DNA from: Gonapodya sp. JEL0774
Taxonomy: Eukaryota > Monoblepharomycota > Monoblepharidomycetes > Monoblepharidales > Gonapodyaceae
Assembly: GCA_027604505.1 (NCBI GenBank)
Contig: JADIIX010000052.1
Location: 62,001-126,000, forward strand
Direction of reading: 5' to 3'
Length of the DNA: 64,000 bases
This document shows, one piece after another, positions 22,880-35,900 of the stretch; position 1 is the stretch's first letter, and each line of letters starts with the position of its first letter. The position numbers and the translations under genes are program-made. Under the pieces are notes generated by a model. That model saw only the letters and a program-made list of their open reading frames with translations, was not told where the DNA came from and searched no databases.

Positions 22880-24628
22880 TGTGCAGACCAGCGCCGGCGC
22901 CAGGGTCACCGGAGATTGGTCGTTGGTATTACAATCACTTTATACCTCAGCTCAAGCAGATCCTCACTTTCCCATGGAGGAGCCACCACACTTATCTAAT
23001 CCCCCGCTACCCTATCCTGCTGTCCGAATCCTGGAAGGTTGTCTCTCGGCGGGGGCTGCATCCACTGCCAACGACAATATCTTGCTCTCGAACGAGGTGA
23101 GAAAGTGATGATCAGAAGAGAAGGAACGTCAAAGGATACTACGCTACCGGTATTCAAGCTTGCGTTGGAAACTGCTCTCTGTGGCTCTTCGTCCCATGTC
23201 GTGCCACTTCGCAACCTGACGGATCCTCCGACATCTTCACAAATCTCTCCGCCCCCCTTGACGTTCCACTCAAGTATGGCAAACGTGATTCTGTACTTGA
23301 GATCCAGAAAGCTCTCTTGGCGCATGGCTACTCGGACGTTGAGTTTCGTGAGGTCACTCTCCAGGACCGGGAGCGTGTGCTCGACGGAATTCGAAGCGAA
23401 GCAGAATCTCGTGGGGGAAAGCTTGTCGTGGTGAATCTTTGTGATGGTACTGAAACGGATGGGTATGTGGGAAATCTCAGCCGGCATGATCATACGGTTA
23501 TCACACCTGGCAACCCCTCAACATGAAGGTATCCGGGCCTATCTATTGTATCAGAACTGGAGCGTCTTCGTCTTGCTTACACAGGATCGGATTCATATTT
23601 TTACCTTGCCACGACCTCAAAGCCTGTGCTGAAGCGGATGTTACAAGAACACAGCGTCCCAACTTCGCCGTTTGTGGAAATTTCACCGGGAGTGTCAGAC
23701 GCTGAGCTGCAAGAAGCTATGTGAGTGATTTACACGGTGCGTTTGGTGGAATGGTGACTTTGGACTTGGAGAGCGGGACTCGGTTTATGTCATTGATGCT
23801 GTGGAAAGAATGGATGGTGAAGATCCAAACGTTTCGCACAAGTTCACTTGCCCGTCTCCTTACTTTATTTTACCACAATCTTCCAATGATTTCGCTGCGT
23901 CGATGCTGCAAACGGGGTTGTATCTGTCTCGCACCTTCTCAACTCTAACCGCCAGCCTCTCGCTCAGCCGTCAGGTCGGGTTCCCAATGATTGTAAAGCC
24001 TTCGGTCTCTTATGCATCGCTTTCTATAACAGACCGCTCTGTCGTGCACAACGCTGCGGAATGTGCAACACAATGTCGCCGCGTGCACACGGAGACCGGC
24101 GAGGGTGTGTTCGTGGAACGATTCCTCGCCGGCCGCGAGTTTACAGCCCTCTGTACCGGGGATGCAACGCAAGGTGTCAATGTTTATACAGTGGCTGAGC
24201 GTGCTTTCGACCCGAGCCTCAACAAGTATCGCCGAATCCTAGCATTCGATCGCTATTGGGATGGGTTTGACCTTAACGGCTCCCGCCCCGATGCTTCAAA
24301 GTCAACTCATACACCGATGTACGTTTATCGCTCGGCTCCTGAAGGATGGCAAACTTCTCTAGCTGAGGTTGCGAGAAATGCATACCTAGCGTGCGGAGGA
24401 AGTGGATACGGAAGGGTGGACATGAGGACGACTCAAGATGATACGTGCGAGGGAGTGCAGGTGCTGGAGGTGAACGCAAACTGTGGAATGAGCTTCGATG
24501 CAGTCACGAGCACTTGTGGTGCTGTGAGTACAGCAATTGATACAGCTCTCGGTATTCCCCTAAATTCCTTCTTCCATGACGTTACCTCTGTCGTAATGGA
24601 TGTACCTTCACTTACTACCTCCGCTTGA
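22880..24628 (+). CDS. D-alanine-D-alanine-ligase-like ATP-grasp protein
   Basis: Confident exons are 23116-23462, 23529-23720 and 23968-24628; an earlier exon ending at 23037 is likely and the true start is unresolved. The order of motifs is that of the Ddl/ATP-grasp superfamily: VVVNLCDGTETDGYPG in the N-terminal lobe, then YTGSDSYFYLATTSKPVLK and VPTSPFVEI, then the grasp segment VGFPMIVKPSVSYASLSI. Next come GVFVERFLAGREFTALC and the terminal metal-binding segment QVLEVNANCGMSFD. In Ddl the last motif is LEVNTLPG. Bacterial Ddl makes the D-Ala dipeptide for peptidoglycan, which fungi lack, so the substrate here is probably another amino-acid or peptide pair. No signal peptide is visible. 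The gene has at least three introns, so it is long resident in the genome even if acquired by transfer. Confidence 0.75.
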
Positions 24629-25301
24629 AACCACGGGCTTTTTGGTGTTCCGTTGTTGGCCACGTTTTCATACTACACAATCCCACACAATCACACTGCA
24701 CATTGACACCTGGAATCCGCCCACCGGAACTTCCATGATAAAAGATACTGCACCTCGCGAATGAGAAACCTGATGTGTTTGCCCATTCAATTGTTGCTTA
24801 CGCGATGCGGAGACAAAAGGAGGGGTTGGGGCGGTTCGACAGGTTGTGAGTTGATGAGGACGACGAAGGGCATCCACGTACGTACAAGCAGCAAGGAAGA
24901 GTCTTTTGGAACTATCTGGTGATTGCAAATATTCACACAAAATAATGAGCAATCAAAGTGGCTCATTGACAATGTACAATCAATCCAAGCTCAAAGTAGT
25001 GTGATTCTCTCGTAAATTACAAATTGGTGGGCGATTCGACTCTCGAGGTTAAAGTGTCTCAGGTTTTTCTGAAAAGATATATATGAAAAAACTGTCTTAA
25101 ATGGTTGAACAAGAAGCAAAGAGGGTTCGAATGGTCAGTATGTAATATGAAATGTAGTCACGTGACTTTGAAGTCGTTGCACTTCTCATCACAAGCAGGA
25201 CAGTCCCACCAGATAGTATTTCAGCTGCAATAGGTATTCCAAGCCAACCCACCACTCATTGTAGCTCCGAACGCCACTACCTTTAGTGTTGCCATTTCGG
25301 A
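24629..25301. other. Intergenic gap, AT-richer than its neighbours
   Basis: This 673-base stretch lies between two plus-strand genes. It contains A/T-rich tracts and short open frames on both strands without family resemblance. It likely includes the promoter of the large gene at 25302. A TATATATG-like stretch near 25080 is about 220 bases upstream of that ATG, too far to call. Confidence 0.4.
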
Positions 25302-28300
25302 ATGGGGTCCCTTTCTGAATCGTCTCCGGAACTGGAAGTCTCAAAGTCAGTGGACGTGTCAGGATTGAAAATCAATAACATAAACAGAGGAGATGGATTG
25401 ATGATCGGAAGAGATGGTACCGTTTTGCAGGTGGGTCTCTGCCACCGCAGTCCAACAGGTCGTCACTTACGTCTTATTCTCCTTCTCACAATGTTTCTTT
25501 TTCCTACAGGTGGTATTTGAATCTCAATTGACTCCCTCAGCAGAATCAAATGAAGAGTTGAAACCAGATTTGCCGATCGAATCCACCCATAGTCCGCCAA
25601 GCTCGCCTTCTCGCTCCTCGCAACTGCCCCCACTTCCACCTCACAACCCTCCAACTATCCTCACCAATCACCAACCATCTTCTCAAACCATCATCTCGTA
25701 CTCCCGTGACGACCTCCTCTCCTTCCGCGTCCGTGCTACGACTCCCCGTGCTCTCCAAAGTCTCATTGAGGCCGGCGATCCGCGGCTGCCATCGTCCAGA
25801 CCCGCTAAACGAACCCCATCGGTCGACGCAGGCTCTCAAAACACAACAAGACAAGGCGCCATATCTGTAGCATTGTCCACGGTGGCGCCCAACGGACACG
25901 GACGATTGCCAGTCGGTCCGCTGACACACGCTGTTCCCACCCTAGACGTGAACGATTTCACTTCACAACGTGCATCCTCACGACCACCACTAACTAGTAT
26001 CCGCTTCTCGGATTATGATTACGACAAATCTGATCGCAGCTCCTCGAGCTCCCCACCACCTCCACATAACCGTGCAACAGCTGCGGCACAACAGTGTCAG
26101 AAGGAGATTGTTGAGGCAGTGGCTCGGAACTCGAGAATTAATGGGAACACTGGTATTGGTGTGGAAGAGACAAAACAATCTACACATAGGGAGGGAGGAA
26201 CAAATGTAGGGGGTGCGATAACAGTCACACCCTCTCGCACGGCTTCGTCATCATCCCACTCATCCTCTTTTGCGCCCGTGTCGGCCACTGCAGTGACAAC
26301 TGCGACTCTTCATACCGCGGGATCTGAGTCTACCGAGACTTCTGGGTACACTAACGACTTCGATCAAGACTCGACGCTGAATGTGAACCTGCAACATCTG
26401 GGTTTTGTGGGGGAGTCCGTCCTGTTAACTGCGCGGGCGCCGGCGGTGACAGGACCAGGACCGACTCCAACTGGACAAGCGGTCCGTGCAGATTCCCAGT
26501 TTATCTCCAACTCACTTGTCACTCAGCCCGGGACCACATCTCTCCCGATCACTACTGGGAATGTACCGACTTCCTCTTCCACTCTCATTTCTCGATCTCA
26601 CACGACCACCACCCAACCGGATCCCCTCTCAGCTTCCCAAGCTGGTTCAGCCAAACCCACGCCGAAGCCCACGCCGACGCCCACAACTATAGCCTCACCA
26701 CCTGTTCACCCTACGCCAACGTTTACCGCGAGCGAAGCCAAACCCGCTACCGGCGCTGTTTCAATAATGGGACTGGGACAAGGACAGGACCCAACTGGAG
26801 GGTCAGTGGTGAACACTGTGGTGGCAGGGAAGCAAATGGCTCTGCAGGAGAGATTCGCGAAGGTGAAGCGCGATCATCACCCGCCCTTGTTTATTTACAA
26901 GCGTTTATAATGTAACCCACTTGCACTCAACATTCAACCTTCAGATGGCACTGGCGAGACTCGGTATGGTTGCCCCACCACAGCAAAGTTCGAATCGTTC
27001 AGGGTCGAATGCGACGTCTACAGCTGCAGCCACCAATCTCACCCCAGTTATAGCTGTGCAGATGCTGCCCCGGTCTGGGGATGAACCACCCCTCTTCCCA
27101 CCTTCGCGGATGTCTAACGATGAAACGCCCTCCATGACCACCCAATCAGGTGCTGGCCCCACTGGCTCTCCACCTACACTACTCAATCCTCGGGCGAATG
27201 ACTTTGTACCAGCACCGTTTCAGCCGGAACCCTATCCTTTTATCACGAGCACGAACAGCTCGCAACTGTCTTTAACAGCACCACACCAGCATCTGGAACT
27301 CCATAAGGAACCTCCCGCGGCGCCGCGTGTGGCTGCTACCTCTTCTTCGAACATAACCGGCTCCGACCCATCTTCAACTTTCCGTCCCTCAAATCGTACA
27401 CCAAAACCTCCGCGTGCCCCTCGTGCGCCTTCTCCACATATCACCCCCCGTCCTCAAACTCCAATCACGGTGTCATCGTCTGACAGTGATGGTGATGATC
27501 CCAAGGTCGTGGAGATAGTCAGAGGTGTGGACGGTGCAGTCGGATGCGTCGCCGGTAGGAGGGACGTGGGCGCCAGAATCGATCTTACAAAGGACGAGTT
27601 GAGCGTGGAGACTGCGGAGAAGACAACTACGGCACACCAGATTGGTTTAAGTGCTGCAAAAGGATGTAGTGGACATGTTGCACAGGTGGAGATTAGAATT
27701 GTTGGCGCCGCTAAACGAGGTACTCCCGCGGAAGAGTTTGGAATTGTTGGTGCCGCCAACCGCGGCCTCCTCGGAGGTCGTGATTCGCCGGTGGTGTCAT
27801 CCAGTCGGCAGAGACCTTTGGTTGACTATGGAGACGTGGAGTATACCGTTGACACCTTGGATGGGTGGGAGGTGCGTCAAGGAGGGAACCCTGTGTCCGT
27901 ACAAGCCTCGAGGGAGTCACCAGCAGGAGATGTGGATCAGTTTGATCGACACAGGTATCGTGGGCCGCGCGACCGAGGATCAAATATGGAGGGACAGCTG
28001 CCTAGGTCGAGCATCGGCACTCTGATTCCGACTCAAGATAATTCTAGTGGCAGTGGCTTGAACGCTGCGGTGGAGGTAGGGTTGGGGCCCAGTGGGAGAT
28101 CTCAATTCGAGCAGTCGTCGGGTACTGAGAGCAGTGGGTTAAGGCGACAACACTCAAAATCAGATTGGAGATTTCAGACAGAGATATTCGAACAGGATGC
28201 AACCAGAGTGGTATCGTGGAGTAATGTTGGCGGTTATGATCGGGAGTCGACTGGGGAAGGAAGAGAAGATCGCGACAGAGGACACGAGATGGAAATGCGA

Positions 28301-30220
28301 ACCCCAACTCACCGGTTCGTAGTTCCTGCATTAATACCACTGCGTTTCGTTGATATTTTGCTATGTCGTCTCCTTACTCAACACGTGCTCTCAAACTCAC
28401 CAACGCACCGTTCTCCCCGCGACTCATAGAGTGACTCAACAGTTTAGGGAGGACACGCAATCAATCACTGCAACAGTCATGAAGGTGAGGTTTTTGATCT
28501 TCACAGGGTGAAATTTCGTAATAAGATGGCGCTGTCGAATAGATGGCCATTGAACGAAATAGACAATCTGGACGTTCTTCGCAAAACACTACCTTCGTGG
28601 CAAGCCCACCTGTTCTGCCATTCCAACCACCGCAAAGCGAGGAGATGCGGATCTCCCCTTTAAAGCCGGAGATCAAAGGTAAAGTGACTCAGGGTCTCCT
28701 CGATCGTTCAATGGGGGACTCCCATTTCTACAATGACAAAGGGTTACCACCACGCCTTCCTTTACCACCACCTTTACCAAATGTCAACGTACTCAGTGAA
28801 GGGGAACCAGTCGGGGATACGAGGACAACGCCTCAATCACCTGAGCGCGTTGCATATCGCGATCAAGGGGATCGCCGTTGGAAGAACATGGGTGACGGTA
28901 TCGAGGTTGAGATAGAGGGAGCCGAGGAGCCTGCAATAACTGGAAGCACGATTCCGGGCAAAAAAGTGCCACAGTTGATGAGTTTTGGACCCGCCCCAGA
29001 CGAGGAATATGCCGCGTTTGGGTTCACCAGAGTGAACACGCACGGGAGTGTCGCTCAGGGACAGAATCACGTTGACTACATACATTTTGACGACTTTGAT
29101 ATCCAGGAGGAACTGGTACCTTCCCGTTTAAAATCTTCGAGATCAGTCGCTGAAGAGCATCAAAGATGGAAGCAGTGGGAAGAACCACAGAGTGAAGGAG
29201 GTAGAGAAACGAATGGACTGTATCGGAGAGATCAGATATCGCTTGATCATTGCGCCCAACCGGTTAGAATGGAGCCGTACCCTGCAGGGTCCCGAGATTA
29301 TTATGTGACTTCATCTTCTGATAGACCGGGACGATCAATAAGCTACGTGAGCGATCAGAGACTTGAGACAGTTGAGCACCAGAATGGATTTGGATTTGAC
29401 AGAAGTCATCGAGATGAGGAGAATTTCGCAGAATTTGAAACTCGAACATTCATTGAACAACATCCGATCGAACGACCCGGTTCCACGTCGGACTTTTACA
29501 CGATAGAGATTGACACAGAGGCCACTCAGGGGTCGTCGTGGAGAGAGGAGTCTCTACTAAGGTCCCAGGAGTATCTCATTCCAGAATCTTCGCCCAGCAG
29601 GCTAAGCGCACCAGCGAGTAGTGCACAGCACGAAGTCCGCGGACTCTCCATCGGTTCCTCACCGAGCACGCGGAATTTGCAATCGTCGCAGACCGAGCGG
29701 CACTCGTTTCAAAGAACCGAAACTGGCGCTGCAACGGCTTTCACACACGCGGAAGCCTTGGAGAGGGCAGCACCCCCCTCAATTGAGCCAGCGGCACCGC
29801 CCGCAAGTGGCCTTAGCAGATGGAATATGGATAGAAATGTAAACGCTGAGGAGCACCCAGTACTTGCGCAAGAAGTGAGTACTTATCATTTTCGTACGGA
29901 TGTCTCATGGACAGTTCAGAACAGTATCGCAATTGCGGTTTTAGAGAAATGCCCTACTCAATCATCCAAACGCTGGAAGGAGATTTGCCACGGGCACGAA
30001 CTACAATCCTGCTAATCTCTCTGGTTCAGGCCCAGTGCGAAGTGAACACCGAGAAGGCAATCCTGGCAGGGGGGGCTCACACGGAGGATCTCCTTACACT
30101 ATTGCAAGGGGAAGAGGTGGTGGCTCATCCCGTGGTCGTGGTCGTGGAAGTAGTGAGGGTACAATGCAGAGGCGGGCAGCTTATCGAGGCGGAAAGAGTC
30201 AGGACGCGCGTAAAGAATGA
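25302..30220 (+). CDS. Very long disordered protein with a candidate eIF4E-binding motif and RGG tail (4E-T-like layout)
   Basis: Six exons (25302-25430, 25510-26862, 26945-28314, 28448-28484, 28543-29874, 29945-30220) sum to 1498 codons plus stop in one frame. Nearly the whole protein is low-complexity Ser/Pro/Thr. Around residue 107 (25699) it reads YSRDDLLSFR, which fits the canonical eIF4E-binding consensus YxxxxL-hydrophobic and resembles 4E-T (YTKEELLDI). The C-terminus is an arginine-glycine block (RGGSHGG, then RGRGGGSSRGRGRG) typical of RNA-binding proteins. The family layout (N-terminal eIF4E motif, long disorder, RNA-associated tail) suggests an eIF4E-binding translational repressor of P-body type. 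This function is inference from short motifs; the coding model itself is well supported by phase. Confidence 0.8.
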
Positions 30221-30464
30221 AGTCATAGCGTGGACAATCGAGATATCAAAGTCACGGTAACGATGTGAACAGGGACTATATACTAAATTTGATACATAAT
30301 TCGGAAGGGTTCCTGGAATAACAACCTGTCCAAATAAACTAGCGCCGCGTACTAGTCTTGCGTCATCAAAACTTGGAGTCACAACCCCGATACTCCAGAT
30401 CGATCACTCCACAACACCCAATACAATTGCAACAACTCCTATGATTCTTGCATTCACATGAACA

Positions 30465-33400
30465 TCACACAAAATCGTCTTCATACTCCACGTCCGAGAA
30501 CTCTTCATCCTCAAGTGCTCCTACTGTTGATTGATGCTTCATTGGAGAGGGTAATGCTAGCAGCAAAGACTTGGTGTTTGATTCACCGTCAGAAGTTCTT
30601 GAATTAACTTCCGTCTCCGACAGTAACACATTTTCCTCTTCCGCGGGTAGTCCTGTGTTGGCACCTTCATCGAACAACAGTGCAGCAGAATGGTGCTCCT
30701 TCGACGTGTTCAAGGTGACGAGGTTAGAGTTGAGGGTTTTGAGAAGTTGCGGTGGCTCGAGCTCAGCCTGAGATTTGTGGAGAGATTTGAAAACAGAAAA
30801 CTTGACGACGAATATCACCAAATCAGACATGCATTCTTCACAACCAAAAGAAACCCCCCAATCATGATTAGACTCACCTCAGCAACCAAGCCCTCCAAAA
30901 TACCTCGTAGGTTCTCCGTTTCCACCCTTTCCCTGTTTAGTTCATCCCTGATGTTCTCAACCTCGTTCTTCGATGCTGCCAACGCTTTAGCCATCGCCTC
31001 CCTTTCATATTCGAAGACAGCGTCCTTCTCCTTCATTTCTTGACGCCATTCTGCTTCAACAGCGGCTACCGATCCTTCTAAGACTGCTCGCAACTGCATC
31101 CGCTCCCGGCGCCAGGTTTCTTCTCGGGCTTCGAATTGCGTAGCAAGCTCTGCAGCAACATCGTGTGCTGTAGCGTCCACTTGCTTGCGGAGATTATCTA
31201 ATTCGGCCCTCCAGGCTTTGTGCTCCTCTGCTATTGTTGCCGCCCAATGCTTCTCGGCGGTTTCCAGTGCAGCCGCAACCATGCCCCCAACCTCTCCGTC
31301 CCAGCTCCTCCTCGCCTCACCAACGGCTCTCCTAACAGCTTCTTCCACCAAGCCCTCGTCCACACCACCACCAACCGCTCGCCTCGCACTCGCTTCAACC
31401 TCTGCCCAAACTCTCGCGGCGGCCCTCTCGGCCGCCTCTCCCCTCACTCTCTTCTCCAGCCCCGCCACAGCTGCATCAATCCGTGACTCCAGCTGAGGTA
31501 AAACCGCACTGAGCTCCTGCCGGACAAGAACGGCGGTACTAGACGCGTCAGGATCCAGTTGCGCTGTGGTCGGGTTCAGAGGGTCCCGCGCATGTCCGCC
31601 GAGGCCCTCAAGATCCCAGTCGCCGGGGCTGGGAGCACGCGGAGAACGCGATGCATTTTCAGGGACAGCGAGGTGAGTCGAAGCGGATAAGGGGACTTCT
31701 TCAAGTATTGGGTCGATATCTCCCGCGTTAGCTGTTGGTACCAGAAGTCGGTCGACGGAAGCCTGTACACCAAAAGACTTCTCGGCGATGGAGGCCAGTG
31801 TCGGTGTCACGATGTTCGATTCGTCGGATGCATCAATCGGGATAGCGAAGGGTTTCGCCGAAGGAAGTGGCGTGGGGAGAATGCCGTCAATGGTATCAAA
31901 GTAATCCCTAAGATACCGTCTGACAAGGTATCCTCGAGCAGCCGCCTGGATGCGAATGGCAGGGGGTACTAACGGATCCTCTGTCCCGCGAGGGTCGATT
32001 GTTCAGGGCAACCAAGATTCAAAATGAGTGTCCTGACAATGGAGGTTCGTCGCATCCAAAGCGCACGGACAGCTCACCTAAATCGAGGTCGAAAATCTCT
32101 CCGAAAAGTCCCACTTTATCGCAATTCTCTCTGAGTTGCCGCCTTGCTTCCTCCTCCAGACCCCCTGTAGTAGAATCTGTCTCAATAGCTCCATTGACAT
32201 CCTCAGCTTCAGGGTGTACATTCTCCAATTCCTCCTTAGGTTCTTCATCGGCACCAGTTTTACCTTCACCTGCAAGAATTTCTCCACCAGAACGAGCACC
32301 TTCCTCGGCAGCCTCTGGGGCACCTTCCGGCGCCTCAATCTTCATCTCCATCTCCACTTGTGGTTCCGGCGGACCCTTACGATCTTTTATTGGCTGCTCT
32401 GGCAAAAGACCTCCTTCGAAGCCGAATACTCCGGTACCAACAGTTGGCGCGGGGGCCATCTCTTTTGTTACCACTCCCGCATCCCAACCCGGTCCAAACA
32501 CCGATCCTCCAGTCAATCTGGAAGCGGGATTACCAGATTTTACACTAGCCATTCCCACAAACGCTGCGGGATCCCACTTCACTACATCCACTTGCACTGG
32601 GGCGAGGGGAGGGGGAGCGGGAGCAGATGGAGTTGGAGCTGGGTCTGCGGTGATTGGTGCCATGGCGGTGCCGGAACTGCCAACACTGGCGCTCGCCCGA
32701 TAGGAACCCGACCCGGTCGAAACTGATCCCGAGAAGAACTGGGACGTCGACGTCTTGCTCGAACCCCCACCCGATCCCACGGATACTGAAGCCGTTCTCC
32801 GCCACGTATCACCCGTTGGTGAAGCTGGTGGGGGTGGCCGCGAAGCACCTGGCGTAACAGGCAGCGGAGATGGTGGCCATGTCGGAGCGCGGGGTGTTGC
32901 GGGTACGAACGTCAACGGTGACACTGCTGGAGGAGGAGATACGGGGGACTTGGTCACCGCACCCGCTGCAACCCCTTTTCCTGATGTCGATGCAGGCTTC
33001 GGAGTGGAATTTAGCTTTTGTTTAGCAGGGTGGCGGGCCACAGGCGCGGGCTTGGGAGTCGTCGCGGGCGAAGGAGATCCTGGTGGAGGCGATTTGAGAG
33101 CAACTACCGAAGATCCCCGTGAAAGAGAAGATTCACGAGATACGGTGCGAGATTTGTCCCGGTCACGCTCACGTTCGGGAGTATAACGTCCGGCATCGTA
33201 GGTGGGCGTCCCCTGTGCGTTTGCCGAAGCTACCGTGATCCCCGTTGCGGTTGTAGGAGACATTGGACCAGGCGACAGTTGCGTAACTCCGTCGATATTC
33301 TGCGGCCCGAGTGAAGGTTGTGCCGCCCACCCCATCGCTGAAGCGGCAGTCACTGCCGCTACTGATGCAGCAGCAGCGGCGGCCGCAGCAGCAGCAGCTG

Positions 33401-35182
33401 CCGAAAAACCGAACCCAAATCCACCGCGAACTATGGGAGTAGGTGCTGGGAATGGGGACAGAGGAGAGGTGGGGGGAGTGGGCCCGGTCCTTGGGGTAGG
33501 AGTTGTAGAGGGAGGACTCGATGGGGATCGAGTGTGTCCCATGAGATCTTGGGGATTGACGAACGGGGATGCCAAAGACGACGCGGATGCGGTAGTTGAG
33601 ACGGAAATGGAGGATCCCGAAGCTGAGTTAGAGAGGGTCCCGGGCAAGGTGACCCGGCCGTGCCACGAGCCCGCTCGAGAAGGTGTGGACGTGCCCGTGC
33701 TCGAGGGAGTGGTTGTGCGGGATGGATTAGAAGCGGTAGCTCCGCCAACGGTCGATCCGTGGCTCGGAGTTGATCGGGTGGTCGAGGAAGTGCCAGCCGG
33801 GCGGCGGGACTCCGAAGTGTTGGCTGCGTTGTTCGGTAGTGATCCCTGAGATCGTTGAAGCTGAAGTTGACGGAAGAATGTAGACGTGGACGTGGCGGAT
33901 TGAGCTGTGGAAGAAGACGAGACGGTTGACGCCGTTCCGGTCACCCCTGTCGTGAGGTTGAACATGTTTACCCCCGAGTTCGACCCAGTTGGGGACGGCG
34001 TAGAGGTTGACCGGGCAGGAGAATGCGTACGTATGGGCGTGGGCGCGGGTGAAGGAGCGGGAGAAGTTCGAGGTGTTGGCCATGCGCGGCGGTTATGTTT
34101 GGATGGGCTGGCGGAATGGCCCGATCCAGATCCACCACCCATCGAAGTGTTCGACGTGCCCCGTGTCAGGGAGGTTTTCGTACTCGCATTCCCACCGATT
34201 GACGAGGGAGGTTGTGGAAGGGGTTTGGAGAGAGCGGCACCCATCGAGGAGGAAGGAGGAGAGCCCGCACTGCGATCATCAAGTACGCGAGGGCGGCTCC
34301 GGAATATGGCGTCGTAGTCGGATTCGTCCTTGATGAGGATTGAGGGATTTAAGAGACGATCGAGGTGATGGATTGAAAATTGGTGTAGAACGAGACACAA
34401 AGACATCAACGCCAGACAGAGTCCATCGCCTCACAGACTACAGTCAACTTAGAGATAGGAGGACACTTCATACAAATCTGCCTGCAAAACCACTCTCTTG
34501 AAGTCATGTGGCGTTGTCTCTCGGTCTCTCTTGGTGTTATAATTTCCAACCCATCTCTTCCCCCATAACTACAAGAAGTACATACTCCTGATTCCACCGG
34601 CCACCAGTCAGAACAACTCACCACACTAACGACCGATGATGTCTCGCTATACGTCGTCACATCCGTGTCCCCCGCATCACTCCCTGGTCCTGGGCCCGCG
34701 GCAAGTGAGTCAATCGACGACTCCGACACTGACTGCGACAGACGGTGCTTGGTGGGAGTCCTCCACGTACTACTCTGTTGCGGATTGGTGGACGCAGATC
34801 CTGCCCGGGGTCTGCGCATCGATTGGGCGCGTGCGAGGTTCTGAGAAGCGTGCGACAATGTTCCACCACCATCGCTTCCTGCCACGCCGCTGCCGCTTCC
34901 TGAGGCCAATAACGGCGCAACAGAGCTCGATGGATTATGGTTGCTTGCAGGGTGGTTTGAATTGTTGTACGGGTGAAATCCACCGCGACCCCCACCAGCA
35001 TTGCTAGGAATGCCCGTTTCCCGCTGAGCGACCCCTCTCCGCCGCTCACTCGTCGATGGATTCCTCACCAGTCCTGTATTGCCCGCCTCTTTCGCCAGCC
35101 CGGATCCTGCGGTAGCAGCACCCCCACCGCTAAACCCAAACTGCCCAACGAGCGAATTCGGTCCCGGCCCAGCCGAGGCCAT
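30465..35182 (-). CDS. IQ-motif and coiled-coil protein with long Ser/Pro-rich N-terminus
   Basis: Four exons (35182-34622, 34328-32078, 31980-30878, 30767-30465) give 1405 residues in a continuous frame. The N-terminal two-thirds is disordered (Ser, Thr, Pro, Gly) with a polyalanine tract near 33360-33400. A short ordered-looking motif, DESDYDAIFRSRPR, starts exon 2. Exon 3 opens with PPAIRIQAAARGYLVRRYLR, which contains a complete IQ motif (IQxxxRGxxxR) for calmodulin or a light chain. About 230 residues of Glu/Ala/Arg-rich coiled coil follow (positions about 31540-30880). The tail is acidic (DEEFSDVEYEDDF). Such layouts are common in cytoskeletal or polarity scaffolds, but I do not recognise a named family. 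It ends tail-to-tail with the gene at 25302. Confidence 0.8.
33355..33410 (-). repeat. GCA/GCG trinucleotide repeat encoding polyalanine
   Basis: An imperfect GCN repeat in exon 2 of the IQ-motif gene encodes about a dozen alanines with interruptions. It is likely to vary in length between strains. Confidence 0.85.
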
Positions 35183-35900
35183 TGTCCGTCTATCGAATCG
35201 TCCTGGGCGCCGTCTTCACGAACAAGGCACTACGGGTATGTTTTTCCGAGTTACAGGGTCGATTCGCTCGGCTTGCCGTTCGAGTTATGGATTGTTTGAC
35301 AGCTGGGCTTGGAGGTGCCGTACAAAGTCCATATGTCGGCGGGATATTTTGTGTGAGCCCAGCAGGGCTCCAACTTGCAAGTCGGCAAACCCGTTGAATG
35401 GAGACGGCAGGTTCTTGCTTCAACGGTTCGCTTGCTTCCTCTATCTCCAACGCTCTCAGCGAACAGGACCGTGAACACGCAAGACCGAGGATATCCGGGA
35501 GGAGGTTTTCTCACGACGGCGTCCACATATAGCCACCCTAGAAACGTCTCCAGATACTCAAATTTTTCAGACGGATGACGACAAAATGCTCTCCTCTGTC
35601 TTGTGATATTAAAATACTCCTAATTCACATAGAATAACTTGTTGTTTGAAAGCTTCTGCTTCTCCTCGTTGGTTCTGTGCCTTACTTGGAAGTCTGGGCG
35701 CTCGCGTTATTGGTGCTCCGCTGCCCTTGCTGACACCCTGCAAATGGCCCTAACTCTCCATCTGGGCTGGCTTGGAAAGTGTGCCTGCTGCCAACTGGCC
35801 CAGTGCCCACTGACCACTCAGAAAATGGCTGGGCAGCACACACCGGCTACTTGGACAACCACATACATACCTTCAGCCTGCCCAACATCCCCAACATCCA
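35183..35900. other. 5' region of the IQ-motif gene, no gene seen
   Basis: The stretch holds the promoter of the minus-strand IQ gene. An open frame of 89 codons at 35639-35908 on the plus strand has no family resemblance and no support. Nothing else was recognised before the foldback element. Confidence 0.45.

Noticed and set aside
32755-33849. Plus-strand open frames of 143 and 215 codons
   Set aside because: They lie antisense inside the large Ser/Pro-rich exon of the IQ gene, whose codon bias keeps the opposite strand open.
34373-34409. Independent gene starting at the minus-strand ATG near 34406
   Set aside because: A phase-0 splice from 34622 to 34328 joins the upstream Ser-rich exon to DESDYDAIF, giving one 1405-residue frame; the start has no family support.
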